DNA from: Eleusine coracana subsp. coracana
Lineage: Eukaryota; Streptophyta; Magnoliopsida; Poales; Poaceae
Direction: 5' to 3'
Assembly (NCBI GenBank): GCA_032690845.1
Contig: CM064430.1
Coordinates: 5,876,949 to 5,940,948 of the forward strand
Length of the DNA stretch: 64,000 bases
Of this stretch, positions 22,921 to 34,096 are shown in pieces. The position numbers and the translations under genes are program-made. The notes under the pieces were generated by a model. It had not been told where the DNA came from. It searched no databases and worked only from the letters and a program-made list of their open reading frames with translations. Numbering within the stretch: position 1 is the stretch's first letter; every line of letters starts with the position of its first letter.

Positions 22921-23212
22921 GCCATGTCAGCGCCACATCAGCTTTGGGTAAATGATTTATGACAAAAATACAAGTGTCATAAAAGGTCTATGACAATTTT
23001 GGCAGCGTCATAAACATGTATGACAGTTTTTCACATCGTCATAAATTTGTGACAAAAATATAAAATTCGTCACAGAAGATAATCAGCTACGCACAATCCA
23101 TGACGAATTGATTTTTGTCATAAATTTGTCATAGAAGCATATGCATGACGAATTTTTCAGGTTTTATGACATATATAAGTCGTCATAGAAGACTATAATT
23201 GTTGTAGTGGTA

Positions 23213-24990
23213 GAATATCATAAAATATTTTATTGAGCTATCACCAAAATGCGCTGCACCAATAGAAAAAAAAGGATTGCTACGAAATTGTGCACCATGT
23301 TTTTGTCACATCTGGTTAGATGTTAAGTCAGCAATAAGACGCCTTATTAAGAATTTCAATTACACGTAACCAAATTTCTTTCAATGCCAATATGAGTTAC
23401 AATGACAAGTATACATACAAGCATAGGATATACATTTTAAGACATTATAAAATTTCTTATTTTGTTGGAATTTTAAATATTGTATCAAAGATATTTCTTC
23501 ATAAATCTTTGGAGCATCCAAAATACAAAATAATGTTTGATATGTGTGTGTGCTTCAAGAATCCAAAGCTATAGATGATGTTTAGTATGACACTTGTCAT
23601 GCATTAGTAGTTAACACTGTCTATGCAAATAATGTGAGGCAAAAGGTAAAATTCCTATTTCATGGTGTTGCTCCATGTCTGATTTTTCCTCAACAGCAAA
23701 TAAACAGTCACTAAGACCTAGCCCTAGGGACAATAGAAAAACTTATATACCATTAGATACCTTAAAAAAAACCTCTACCTTGCTATAGTTGTGGAATATG
23801 TGAACCGTCCTAGCATCTTAAAGAAGAAACATATTAATCTGATTAAACCAGAAATAATAACATCATATGTTTTATCTATATCAGAGAATGTTTTGAGTTG
23901 TTGAGATATGTTATCTCACTAGGAGATAAATTATGCACATAATAAAATGTCAGGCGTGCCATAAACTTGACAGAAAGAATAATGAAAGTTAGAAATAAAA
24001 ACAAAAAAAACCTATCTAAATATTTCCATAATTTAAGCAATTAACTAATATTGTAACATTAAGACATAGGAAGATAAACCCATAATGAGAAATCCACAAG
24101 ATATATTTCAATGGTATACATTTAACATAAAGGTGTATGAAAGCACACATCAAATAACAATAAAAAGAATCTTGTATTTCATTGAATGCAAGTTTACCAA
24201 TTATAATCTTGCTAATAATATTTTCTTGATATGTATACCATGTAGTAGCTTGAAGAAATAGAATTACACACCTAGATGTCTTCAAGTCATGCACTCACAT
24301 TTGCAAATAGACAATCAATGCTATTGTAGACTGCTTTTATGCAGAATGTATGACTGGGAAAATTGGCTCGACCACAACATCTACTATTGTAGCTTCTAAG
24401 TCATGCACTAGACACATACGTGCCTCCATGCTTCAAGAAGTAGTAGATATTATGATCTCCATCTTCATGCATGTATAGTAAATGTTATGATTCTCGTATT
24501 CACCTTGCTCAGCTATGCTTCATAATTGTAGTATGTCATTGTAAATCTCTACTGTAAAAATGTTCATACACATAAAACATTAGAAAATTGAGGGTCAAAC
24601 TACTTTTGGTAGTTTTGTTTTCTATTTCAATTCTCATACCTTAGTCAGCTATTTTACTTGTCTTATGTTTAGGAGGAACTGTATCTGATGAAATTGCATG
24701 AAGTGTTCCAGCCCAGCAATACCAAGGACACAACAACTAGATTATTGATAGACTGCTTTTCAACATTGTCTTAAGTGCGGAGGTGTTCCTTATAAACTTT
24801 TGTTTTTAAACATATTGATTTATATATACAAGTGTTAATGTATGATCTTTGTATTTCCTATAAAGATGTAAGATTGCTTATAACGCAATGTTCAAGCACA
24901 TAAATTGTAGTGGATAACAATTTCTGCAAAACATGGGGAACATGGAGAACTGAGAATCCAGTTGTTTGCAAAATATCTATTTAATAATAA
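23213..24990. repeat. Segmental duplicate T1 of an ELIP upstream flank
   Basis: This non-coding stretch aligns with 27900-29700 (T2) and 45950-47400 (T3). Shared landmarks are TGCACTGCACCAAT (T1 and T3), TTGGAGCATCCA, TATGACACTTGTCATGCA and GTGGATAACAATTTCT. In T3 the block lies upstream of the first intact ELIP gene, so T1 probably lay upstream of an older ELIP copy. Confidence 0.75.
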
Positions 24991-26893
24991 AAGGAGATGA
25001 ACTTTCCACCACATGGTCTAAAAAAATAGAGAAATAGCTTCTAAATTCTCACAAAAAAGTAAAACATCTGACCCTTTATCTCCTCTTCATATAATTTAAT
25101 ATTAACATCTGACCCTTGATGTATCTCCAATCCTATGCATACCTGTTTATCAGGTTTACCCAACGCCAAGATCATTGGAAGCTAGACAGTGTGACTCCCA
25201 TTGGCTACACTGGCAACAATGTATTATATTGTTTCCTTTTTTTTCTTTTAGAGAAATTATGCATAAATCAACCGTAGGTGCATATGGCTCTCATGTTGCA
25301 ATATGCATACAAAAGGATCCAAATCTTATTGAAGAAACCGTACCTCTATCTCTAAGCCTTAGGATCAAAATCTTAAACAATAAAGCATATCTTCTCTACG
25401 ACTAATCTTAAGCCATCTCTCACGTATCTCAGTGAGATCCAAAAGTCCATATTTGTACAACAAGGATTTCCACTCACGTTTCTCCTGACCGTGTACCCTA
25501 AGCCCCCTTTTATTTAGAGCCACAGTAAACATAGCTTCCGTGTTTCCACTGCCAGCAGATCGAGTATGGTCACAATTCCCTAGGAGCTCGCTCTACATTC
25601 CATTACTTCCTGAACTGATGGGCAGAAGAGATCAAAGATACTTTTGACAACCAAGGCGTATTGACCACACTTTGACCTCCGCAGCAGTTTTTACTGAAGC
25701 GCTTGTCACCATTTAATAGGTAACCTCAGACTATCTGCTGGTATAAGTTTTAGGCCTGCAGCTTACCTTAATGTAAATGCCATGTTTTGCTCTAGAAAGT
25801 ACAATGGTATTGTGTATATGCAGTTTGATTACAGTGCTTATTGTTTCCTCAAATTTAGCTAACTTGTACTTCTTTGGCAGAATACATTCTCCAATTTAAC
25901 TATATATTTTAGACAGTTTCACAAAGACTAGCTGTTACTTATAGAACATTGTTCACATTTCTAAACAAAAAAAAGAAAATATAATGTGGATGAATTATCA
26001 TATACAAAAGTATTAATATCTATGTTTGACGAAATGTAATGACCAGATTATCTCAGATGGCCCGATAGGTAAAGTAGTACCTTTGATTTTTTTTTCATAG
26101 ACTTGGTTTTGTGTTATAGTTAAATCATGTTTTTGATTGGATATAATCAGTATATATAGGAATTTATAGATATTAGAATAGATGCTAAAAATTCAATTAC
26201 AGTCTTACATTTTTATGAGAGTTTTATTTAATTCAAAATTGCATAACTGGAAGTACCAAGAAAGTGAGTTGTGCACTGGAAAGTCACATATATTTTGTCC
26301 TTAAACGAATGCCCAAATAAAGTTCCATACGGTGTGCCCCAAAACAAAATCATAGTCCAGTTTTATAAAAAAAACAAATTTATGTCATTTTACAAGTGTC
26401 TTTGTATTTTCATGTAGAAAAATCAACTATTTTCTTTGCTTTATACGGGAGGATGTACTAAGATGAACACCACAAAATATTCAAGTAGCTTATTTTAGTG
26501 ACAAATTATTTTTTAATACCCGAATCAGCTGGCTTCCCTTTAAAGCAAAAAATTGTAAAAAACTTTATTTTTATGGAGGCATATTTACGAGTGTATTATC
26601 TTAGCTTTGTCCCTTTCAGACATGTACTAAAATTGTTATACTGACGCATCTCAACTGATACTACCTACTATTGCAATTTTTGAGAAGCACGATAAATTGC
26701 TACAATCAGATCAGAGGACATGATAGTGTAATTTTAGGACTAAGGTGATAGATATAAATTATAAAATTACTCAAAATTTATAGAGGAAAACAATGTTTAT
26801 TTGTAGTAATTTATCAATGTGAAGCGAATGCTAAAGATCTGCACCACTTACTTTGTATAGATGCAACCACAACTCAAGTAAAACCATAATATA
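24991..26893. other. AT-rich intergenic DNA, nothing recognised
   Basis: No conserved protein, paired repeat or clear transposon end was found in this stretch. The plus-strand frame at 25175-25405 has no recognisable family and is probably chance. Confidence 0.5.
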
Positions 26894-26895
26894 TA

Positions 26896-26975
26896 CTCTC
26901 TCCATATTTTATTTATTGATGTCCGACAGTTTAAATTTGAACTACTAAATGTCAATAATAAAAATACATAGGGAG
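26896..26975. mobile_element. Short Stowaway MITE
   Basis: Ends CTCTCTCCATATTTTATTTA and the complement of the right block ...ATACATAGGGAG pair over most of the 80 bp; TA flanks both sides. Confidence 0.7.
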
Positions 26976-27029
26976 TATATATCTAGTTCGCACAGTTTGA
27001 CTAGTTTTTAGTTAAAGTTAATACATGCA

Positions 27030-27224
27030 TGCACGTGTGCACCACCGTGGAGTGAGCCTGACCGTTGCGTCACCGTCGACGTGGACCGCCGTGCTTCGAG
27101 AGCTCCATGATAGCTGTAGACGGGACCGCGGCGAGCTAGCCAAAAAATAGAAGAGTCCAAAACAACTCGCTTTAGAAACTTGTTAAGATTATCCCGCTTT
27201 GAAATGGTATTAAAAAGAGCTCCA
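27030..27224. other. Decayed duplicate shared with 31065-31215
   Basis: Both stretches share GCACGTGTG, GACGTGGACCG(C/T)CGTGC and GAGCTAGCCAAAAA...GAGTCCAAAACAAC. The GTCGACGTGGACC block resembles the distal ELIP promoter block at 45575-45590, so these may be further promoter relics. Confidence 0.5.
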
Positions 27225-27770
27225 TTAGGCCATTTTACTATAAGAGATGCACGTACGGGCTGCCGGTGACCGGGAGGTGGCTAGCTAGAAACTAATTAAA
27301 GCTACACAAGGCACGCTTTGTTTTGCTGACTCGCTTGTTGTCTTATTCGCTCCATCAGTGAGCGAGCCCGTCATCAGATCACGATGGTGGTGGCCGGGAG
27401 GTGGGCCACGTCGTCGGGGCATACAGTGCCTAGTACGCGTACGCGACGTGGACAAACGGCGGGCTCACGGCTCGCTCCGGAAGATGAAGTACGGTACGGT
27501 GTTTACATCGCCGTCGACGTGGACGCTCAGGCCGCCGTGAAGTGGGCTGTGCAGGGAGGATAGACCGACCTTGGTGGCTCGCTCCTGCTGCTGCAAAAAG
27601 TTCAGAAGATTCCAGAACTGCGCAAACAGGGTACACAACAAATGTGTATGTGTTATGTTCTGGCAGGACAGTCCCGCTATGACGTCTTTTTTGGTCGAAT
27701 ACGGCCAGCACGTGAGTCTGGAGAGGACTGGAGCACGTGATTTCGTGCATATATTGGTCTTTTCATTATG
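27225..27770 (-). pseudogene. Orphan ELIP promoter and start codon without coding region
   Basis: From AAACTAATTAAAGCTACAC through the ACGT-core sites to the GATTCCAGAAC block this matches the promoter of the intact ELIP gene at 45241-45740. Homology runs to the start codon (ATG on the minus strand at 27233-27231) and then stops: the next codons are GCC and TAA. The whole ELIP coding sequence is missing. GCCACGTCG (27405-27413), GCGACGTGGAC (about 27443-27453) and a three-unit heat-shock element (27605-27617) remain. Confidence 0.8.
27605..27617. promoter_or_regulatory. Heat-shock element in the orphan ELIP promoter
   Basis: The plus strand reads GAAGATTCCAGAA, a perfect alternating GAAnnTTCnnGAA array that heat-shock factors bind as trimers. 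Confidence 0.65.
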
Positions 27771-27779
27771 ATGAAAAAG

Positions 27780-29760
27780 TTAATCTTTGTTTCATAATTG
27801 CTTATCAATATATTGAATAAATTGTATCCATTTCTGTTTCGATGCTCATATGATTAGAAATATCTACACAACTATAGAATATACTTTTCAAGATATTATA
27901 AAATTTATCATTTTGTTGGAATTTTCAATGTATAGAAGATATTCCTTAATAAATCTTTGGAGCATCCAAAATAGCTTCCAGAATTCAAAGATATATGGAT
28001 GAATGTTTAGTATGACACTTGTCATGCATCAATAGTTCATACTGTATATGCAAATTAATAATGTGTGGGTAAAGATAAATTCTTATTTCTTAGTGTTGCT
28101 CCATGTCAAATCAACAGCAAACAAAACAATCACTAAAACCTAGCCCTAGGAACAATAAAAACTCTTATGTGCCATTAGATTACCCTAATAGTTGTGGGAT
28201 GTGAAACGTCCTAGCATCTTAAAGAAAAAACATGTTAATCTAATAAAATCAGAAACAATAACATCATATGTTTTATGTGTATGTCATTACTTGGTAATAA
28301 ATTATGCACATAATGACATGTCAGATGTGCCACTAGTTTGATAGAAAGAAAATAAAAAGTAAAAAATGGACAAAAGAAAATTAAAAAAAAGTATGCAAAT
28401 ATTTCTATGAATAAGTAATTAAGTATTATTGTAAAATTAAGATATAGGAAGATATACTCATAATGAGAATTTCTCAATATATAATTCAATGATATATATT
28501 TTACATAAAGGTGTGTAAAGGAATGTATCCAATGACAATAGTGGAATTTTTTATTTATTAAATATACGCTCATAAGTTATAATTTACTCCCTCCCACAAA
28601 AAGAGGGCGTATTCTCCTTTGGTACAGAGACCAAGAAGTACCCGCTAGGAGTTAATCTCTGTTTTTTCCGATGACAAGACTCAGAAATGCTCCTTAATTA
28701 CGTTCCTGATTTGCGTTGGGCATGCAAACTTTTCACCAGGGGCCCACATGTCATGCAGCATTGATCGTTTGCATTAATATGTGAAGAGTCCAGCAAAGAA
28801 ACATTTGCATTAGTATGCATAGGAGGGGAGAAAGCAAACGTAATTACTATGACCTTCATCCAACGGTGCAGCCCAAGGAACGAGGAGAAAACTGAAAGAC
28901 GCCATCTTTGTATGGATTTGATTATTGAGGGAATACACCCTCTTTTTATGGACGGTGGGAGTAATTAATAATATATATTTATTACAAAAACCTATATAGT
29001 AGCATGCCGAAATAAAACTACATGCTTATGTGTCTCCAAGTTATGGACTCATATTTGAAAATATATGATCATTGCTATTGTAGAATGCTTTCATGTAGAA
29101 TGTATGTTCGATCCCGGGGAAATCTGTTTCCACCTTCCCAAGCTCCAAGAAGTAGTAGGCGTTTAATTCCGTGTCTTCAAGTACACAAATTTAATGTTGT
29201 GCTTGACTTGAAAGTATTTTTTTGATCTATTGTACATACTCCTTGTGTATACCTTCCTCAGCCGTGCTTCATACCTATAGTAATGTCTTTGTCAGTCTCT
29301 TTAATTACTAAATAAAGATTCATACACATAAAAGATTAGAAAAAACATGGTCATACTACGTTCAGTAGTTTTGTTTTCTATTTCACTTGTAGTCTTTATA
29401 CCATAGTTAGCTATTTTACTTAGCTTGTGTCTAGTAGGAAGTGTACCTATTTGATGAAATTGCATGAGGTGTTCCTGCTCAGCTATGCCAAGAACACAAT
29501 AAGATTATTGATAAACTTGCTCGTGGTGATGCTTTTAAACATATTGAATTGAATGTACAAAATTTAATGTACCATCATTGTGTTTCCTATAAGCATGTAA
29601 TATTGCATTAACACAATGTGGAAGCACATAAATTTGAAGTGGATAATAGTTTCTCCAAAATATGAGGAAGAAGGAGGGCAATCAAGTTCTGTCACAATAC
29701 AATATGTGTTACTTGCGAGCAATCTCTCAGAAACCATGGACAAAATTACGGTGCTCAAAT
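27780..29760. repeat. Segmental duplicate T2 of an ELIP upstream flank
   Basis: Non-coding, aligned with T1 and T3. Its right end (TCAAGTTCTGTCACAATACA at 29680-29699, then ACTTGCGAGCAATCTCT) matches the start of the 3' flank of ELIP genes near 47320 and 58288, as expected in a head-to-tail array. A Stowaway MITE interrupts it. Confidence 0.75.
28587..28961. mobile_element. Stowaway MITE in duplicate T2
   Basis: Ends CTCCCTCCCACAAAAAGAGG and the complement of CCTCTTTTTATGGACGGTGGGAG are flanked by TA. It is absent from T1 and T3, so it inserted after the duplication. Confidence 0.82.
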
Positions 29761-29794
29761 GTGTAATTTAGAAGTTTTATGGTACAATTTCACA

Positions 29795-30660
29795 ATGGTG
29801 CCCAGAAAAACATTTTGAAGTCAAGAAATCTGGTGGAGGGGAGGGGGTGTTGCCTTTGGGGGGGGGGGGGGGTATCTTGCATGAAATCCGGTAGATTAGT
29901 AGTCGTAGTTCTTCTGTTTTATTGGCTCTTGTAGGCCTAGGAACAAATTGTGTAGGTCATATTTGTGGTAGAAACGACTGTCATATGTTGTCTTTTCATC
30001 TACCGGCAGTGCCCCTAACTTTGTTTTACAAGCATTTGACGAAGATTGTACTCCTTGGCCAAGTTAACAGAATATCATGAGATTGTCCCTAAAATACATA
30101 CACTTTTCATAATATATAATCATTCTACTCTATGTGGCTCCAGAAGGGAGAATACGTGAACCTACCAGATCTGGATGTACTGACCAGTGAAGCTTTTGCA
30201 GCCTAAGACTGTTTCCAGATAGCTATGGATCTAGATGTACTGACATGTGAAGCTTTTGCAGCCTAAGACTGTTTCCAGACAGTTGTGCAAATTGTTTCCA
30301 AACGGTCTCCTGACACGTGAATTAAGGTTTAAAATATCTGATCATGCAATTTTGACAACACTACCCTGATAAACATTTTGAAGTAAAAGAATCGAGAGTG
30401 ATGACCATTGTTGGATATCTGGCATGAAATCCAATGGATCAAGAGTTGGTTTTCTGTTTTATTGAGTCATGTTGGCCTGAGGAGCAAAATTGTGTAGCTC
30501 ATATTTGTGCTAGAAAGGCTCCGGCTGATGATGTTTTCTTTCTTTTCATGTACCGGCAGTGGCCCAGACTTTGTTTTAGAAACACTGGACACATATTCTC
30601 TTAGGCGAAGTTAACAGAATATCCTGTGATTTTTCCCTAGAAGGCATACATTTTGTTAAA
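29795..30660. repeat. Direct duplication of about 320 bp (29795-30115 and 30345-30660)
   Basis: Shared words in the same order include AACATTTTGAAGT, CATGAAATCC, TTCTGTTTTATTG, CATATTTGTG, TACCGGCAGTG and AAGTTAACAGAATATC. A 13-base G run occurs in the first copy only. No coding potential is seen. Confidence 0.75.
30168..30287. repeat. Tandem duplication, 60 bp x 2
   Basis: The unit contains GTGAAGCTTTTGCAGCCTAA and repeats with an exact 60-bp step between the two halves of the larger duplication. Confidence 0.85.
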
Positions 30661-30809
30661 CAACTCATAAAGGGGTCGTAGATTTCTTAAAAATCAAAAA
30701 AGCGCTTTTGACAATAACCACTATAGAACTATGCATGCCCAGCAGTTTAGGAATTGACTTGAATTTTATTTCAGAACAAAAAGAAACAGTAGCACTCAAG
30801 AGGTAAAGA

Positions 30810-31250
30810 TTGCTTTAAGACAATATGCAAGCACACAAATTGCAGTGGATAACAATTTCTCCCAAAATATGAGGAACAAACAGATTTGAGAATCCAATCG
30901 TCTTCAAAATATTTTCAGTTAAAGTTAAAACTTCATGTGTTGCTCGGTTAAAACCAAAGATCATGTTTGCCTTCCTATTTTTGCAGCGTAATTTCCTTCC
31001 TCCCCCTTTTCGTCTCTCACAAAGCAGAGCAATTCTGTTTGTATTTTTGCCTGGGGCTGACCTGGTACCTGCACGTGTGTACCGTTGAGCGAGCATGACC
31101 GTTGAGTCGCCGTTGACGTGGACCGTCGTGCATCGAGACCTCCGGAATGGTGGCTGCGGAGGGGACCGACGAGCTAGCCAAAAAGTGGCAGAAGAGTCCA
31201 AAACAACGCAGCGGGCACGCGGAAGCATAAGCATCAACCGATAGCACGAT
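30810..31250. other. Further decayed ELIP-flank duplicate
   Basis: 30820-30905 matches 24880-24985 and 29585-29670 (GTGGATAACAATTTCT block), and 31065-31215 matches 27030-27180. The order is the same as in the T1-to-27 kb stretch, so this is a second, shorter copy of that arrangement. Confidence 0.6.
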
Positions 31251-31753
31251 AGCTCAACTGGCTTGGACGCTAGTGAAGGTAGCCCGTTCTTGTTCTGGAA
31301 ATGTTAATTCAAAAATATAATTTGATCCTGGAATGCTTGATCTTACTCGTACTCGTATGTAGTACAACGGTCTTGTGGGCTTGGGATTTGATTCAAACTA
31401 GAAAATCAGCGCACCGTTGGCGCGCCCCTACTACCTTCCCATATTAGCCCTCTTTCTTATCAATGGTCTCTGTGTTTAAGCCTTCTACCAATGGTAATAA
31501 TTAAGACTGGTACAAATTGACTTTGAATTCAGAATTCAGAGTTAGTAATTAGACACAACATTATTTTTTATTCATAAAATGTTCAAAATCACTAAATGAA
31601 GCACTATTGCATTGCATTACATATACGACAACGGATTGAACTAAAACGTTGAGGTTAAAAGTGATTAATTAATCATGATTGTATTTGTAGACACCAAATT
31701 CTAATTGAAAATCTTTAGCAGCAATAATTTAAAATTATGTATACAGTCAACTA

Positions 31754-31833
31754 CTCCCTCCTTTCCAAATTATATGACATTTAGCATTCTTGTGTTCCGA
31801 ACTAAAACGTCATATAATTTGGAACAGAGGAAG
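31754..31833. mobile_element. Short Stowaway MITE
   Basis: CTCCCTCCTTTCCAAATTAT pairs with the right end (CATATAATTTGGAACAGAGG, then AAG); TA at 31752-31753 and 31834-31835. Confidence 0.85.
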
Positions 31834-32867
31834 TATGTAAAAATAGTTTTGACGAACTGCACAATGATAATATCTTGTACATTGAGAAATTTAAAAGAAA
31901 TCTCTAATGTAAGACATTGAAAGTGCATCTAGTCCCCTAGTGAGTTTTGGTGTATTGAATGACAACATGATTAAAGGACTAATGATTCTTTCTAAGTGTA
32001 TAAGTAGGGATTACAATCTTGGATGTACACTCTATGGCTGAAATGAATATGATTGAGATTGTACACTGATTCTAGTTATGAGACATGAAAGTTCATGAGT
32101 TGATTTGGTCTCACAAGACAAGGCTTGTACACAATCAAAGTATGATAAAGGACAAAATGATGATATGATGAAGAGACACTCATAAGCAGCTTGATCATCA
32201 ATACAATGAGGTGTCATAAACAATTAGGTCCATGCATGAACAAGAGTGAGAGGAATCAAGTGCAATATTGATTACAAGATGAATGAATAACTACAAACAA
32301 CTTGATCAAGCAACATAAAGAAGATCTTCAGACAAAAGCTTAATGACAATACAAGTTGTATGTGAGTTAGCTTAATGGTGAAGAATTGTACACGACCGGG
32401 TCAAGATGAACCATGCAAAGGAGAAGGGCAAGCAAGGCTTAGTCCAAGGGACCGGAATAGTGGTGAAGGGCAGGTGAAGCTCAATCTCGATGAACCAAGC
32501 AACAAGAGTCATATACTTTAGAGTATCATATGATTGAAGATCTTAAATGACTTGTGAGTACAAATGGAAGTTGATCGTAAGGATTCAAATACTCCAAGTC
32601 ACAAGCTCTAGGTGATGGCGCTTAGAAGAAGAATACATATGGCAATTCCTTTTTGAAGCCAAATGAAGAAAAGTGGCAAGTATCAATTATGCTATCTCAA
32701 GTTGAAGAAAGTTTCTTTTATATTTAATCTTGAGTTTAGCCAGGCCGCTCTATCAAGAGGGATGTCACATAGGTGCTTGCAAAGTTTCAATGCTCAACAA
32801 AATCCCAAGTGAGATGAGAGAAGCAAAATAGCCACAAAATGACCCAAAAACAGCCAACCCAAGAACA

Positions 32868-33190
32868 AAGGAAGTTCCATCGGAAGTTTCGTGAGAAGTT
32901 CCGTCGCTAGACATGCCAACCCGAGAGCGACGGAAGTTCCTTTGGAAGTTCCTTGTTCCAGAGTTTCACTGTGTCGCAAACCCGAGAGCGATGGAAGTTC
33001 TGTCAGAAATTCCGTCGGAAGTTCCGTCTGTTGAATCTTTAGTATCCTCTCATCCCGAGAGTCACGAAAGTTCTGTCATGCTTACGACGGATGTTCCGTC
33101 ATGTCCTGTCCTAGTAGAATCCTAGCCTGTGCAACAACTCTTTTTGAAATGACGGAAGTTCCATGGGTTTACACGGAAGTTCCGTCAGTC
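32868..33190. repeat. Palindrome cluster in U3 of the 5' LTR
   Basis: About a dozen GGAAGTTCC units, the best being the perfect GACGGAAGTTCCGTC type. Neighbouring units are 12 bp apart in three runs (about 32869-32906, 32931-32951, 32991-33028), and several are preceded by CCCGAGAGCGA. The cluster ends about 38 bp before the TATA box. Confidence 0.85.
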
Positions 33191-33227
33191 ACTGAAATGT
33201 ACTCTAACGGCTAGTTTTTTAGGCTCC

Positions 33228-33239
33228 TCTATAAATAGC
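33228..33239 (+). promoter_or_regulatory. TATA box of the SIRE-type 5' LTR
   Basis: CTCTATAAATAGC is a consensus plant TATA box; the 3' LTR keeps the same block at 41681-41692. Confidence 0.75.
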
Positions 33240-33900
33240 TCATCTCTCCCCTCCTTTGAGGGCTGCTGACTTCCCCTATGAAAATATCATTCTCAAAGCC
33301 TTCTAGAACTCTCCTCAACTCCTCTTTGTGAGGATTCATCTCTTTGTGAGAGTTGGGTTGAGAGAGAGATTCCTTGTGAGATAAGTTGACACTTGAGCAT
33401 TGTTTCAAAGCAAGCATCCGTGAGGCATTTGTTACTCTTGGATTTGAAGATTCCTAGACGGCTAGGCATCACCCTAGAGCTCCCAAACTTGTGTTGAGTC
33501 TTGGGAAAGTTTGTAAAGGTGTGATTCGCCACCGGAGGAAAAGAATCAAGTGGAGAAAGAAATCCGAGCACGATCTTTGTGATTGCTTGGCGGGAAAAAG
33601 GGTTGAGAGAGACCCGGTTACTTTGCGTAGCTCCTCAACGAGGAAGTAGGGACAACATTGTGTAGTTGCCGAACCTCGGTAAAAATCCTTGTGTTTTTCT
33701 CTTTACCTTCCCGCTTTTCCTTTTGTGCTTGTATTGTTCTCTATATATTATGCTCGATTATCTTGTGCATTGTGTTGCTAGCTACTTATTGTAGGACTTG
33801 TGCTATACCTCGTACTAGCTTTGCTTCTATCAAGTATTGTACCTCTAACCCTTTAAATTCTGTATTTCATTGTGTTTTCACCTCCAAATCAAGGAACCTT

Positions 33901-33962
33901 AGTTATTGTGACAGAACTTCCATCACCACGGAAGTTCCGTCAAAGAACGACGGAAGTTTCAT
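33901..33962. repeat. Palindrome group near the end of the 5' LTR
   Basis: Three units (GAACTTCCATC, ACGGAAGTTCCGTC, GACGGAAGTTTC) at roughly 18-22 bp steps, downstream of the expected start of transcription. The 3' LTR has the same group at 42359-42412. Confidence 0.8.
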
Positions 33963-34047
33963 TGTTCTCTGTTTAATCCGCATTTAAATTTGATTCCAGA
34001 TCAAATTTTTAGATTGCCTATTCACCCCCCTCTAGGCAACTTTTAAT

Positions 34048-34060
34048 TGGTATCAGATCC
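34048..34060 (+). promoter_or_regulatory. Primer-binding site, initiator tRNA-Met
   Basis: TGGTATCAGATCC lies two bases after the LTR end and differs at one position from the usual TGGTATCAGAGCC complementary to tRNA-iMet. Confidence 0.88.
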
Positions 34061-34096
34061 TAATCTCCTTATTAGGGTTAACCGCTTGGAGAAACG

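Larger units (their letters stand above)
17827..23209. mobile_element. CACTA (En/Spm-type) transposon, non-autonomous
   Basis: The left end is CACTATAACAAATATGACCT and the right end is the complement of CACTACAACAATTATAGTCT. Both carry many TATGAC/GTCATA words over the first and last 250 bp, typical of CACTA subterminal repeats. The 3-bp duplication GTA flanks the element (17824-17826 and 23210-23212). A related copy of the target DNA at about 45945-45960 lacks the insertion, which supports both boundaries. No transposase is visible; the interior holds a kinase fragment, a nested Stowaway-like element and several small repeats. Confidence 0.88.
31918..34045 (+). repeat. 5' LTR of the SIRE-type element
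   Basis: Matches 40412-42505 throughout. The C-rich block before its end (ATTCACCCCCCTCTAGGCAA) is typical of SIRE-type LTRs. The U3 part holds the dense palindrome cluster and a strong TATA box. Confidence 0.92.

Noticed and set aside
29858..29871. Poly-G run and, at 57103-57120, poly-C run as functional elements
   Set aside because: Homopolymers of this kind are common and error-prone; the second is part of the normal SIRE LTR end.
31225..31300. tRNA-like stretch (GATAGCTCAACTGGCTTGGA)
   Set aside because: It starts like a tRNA A box but no T-arm, acceptor pairing or anticodon stem could be placed.
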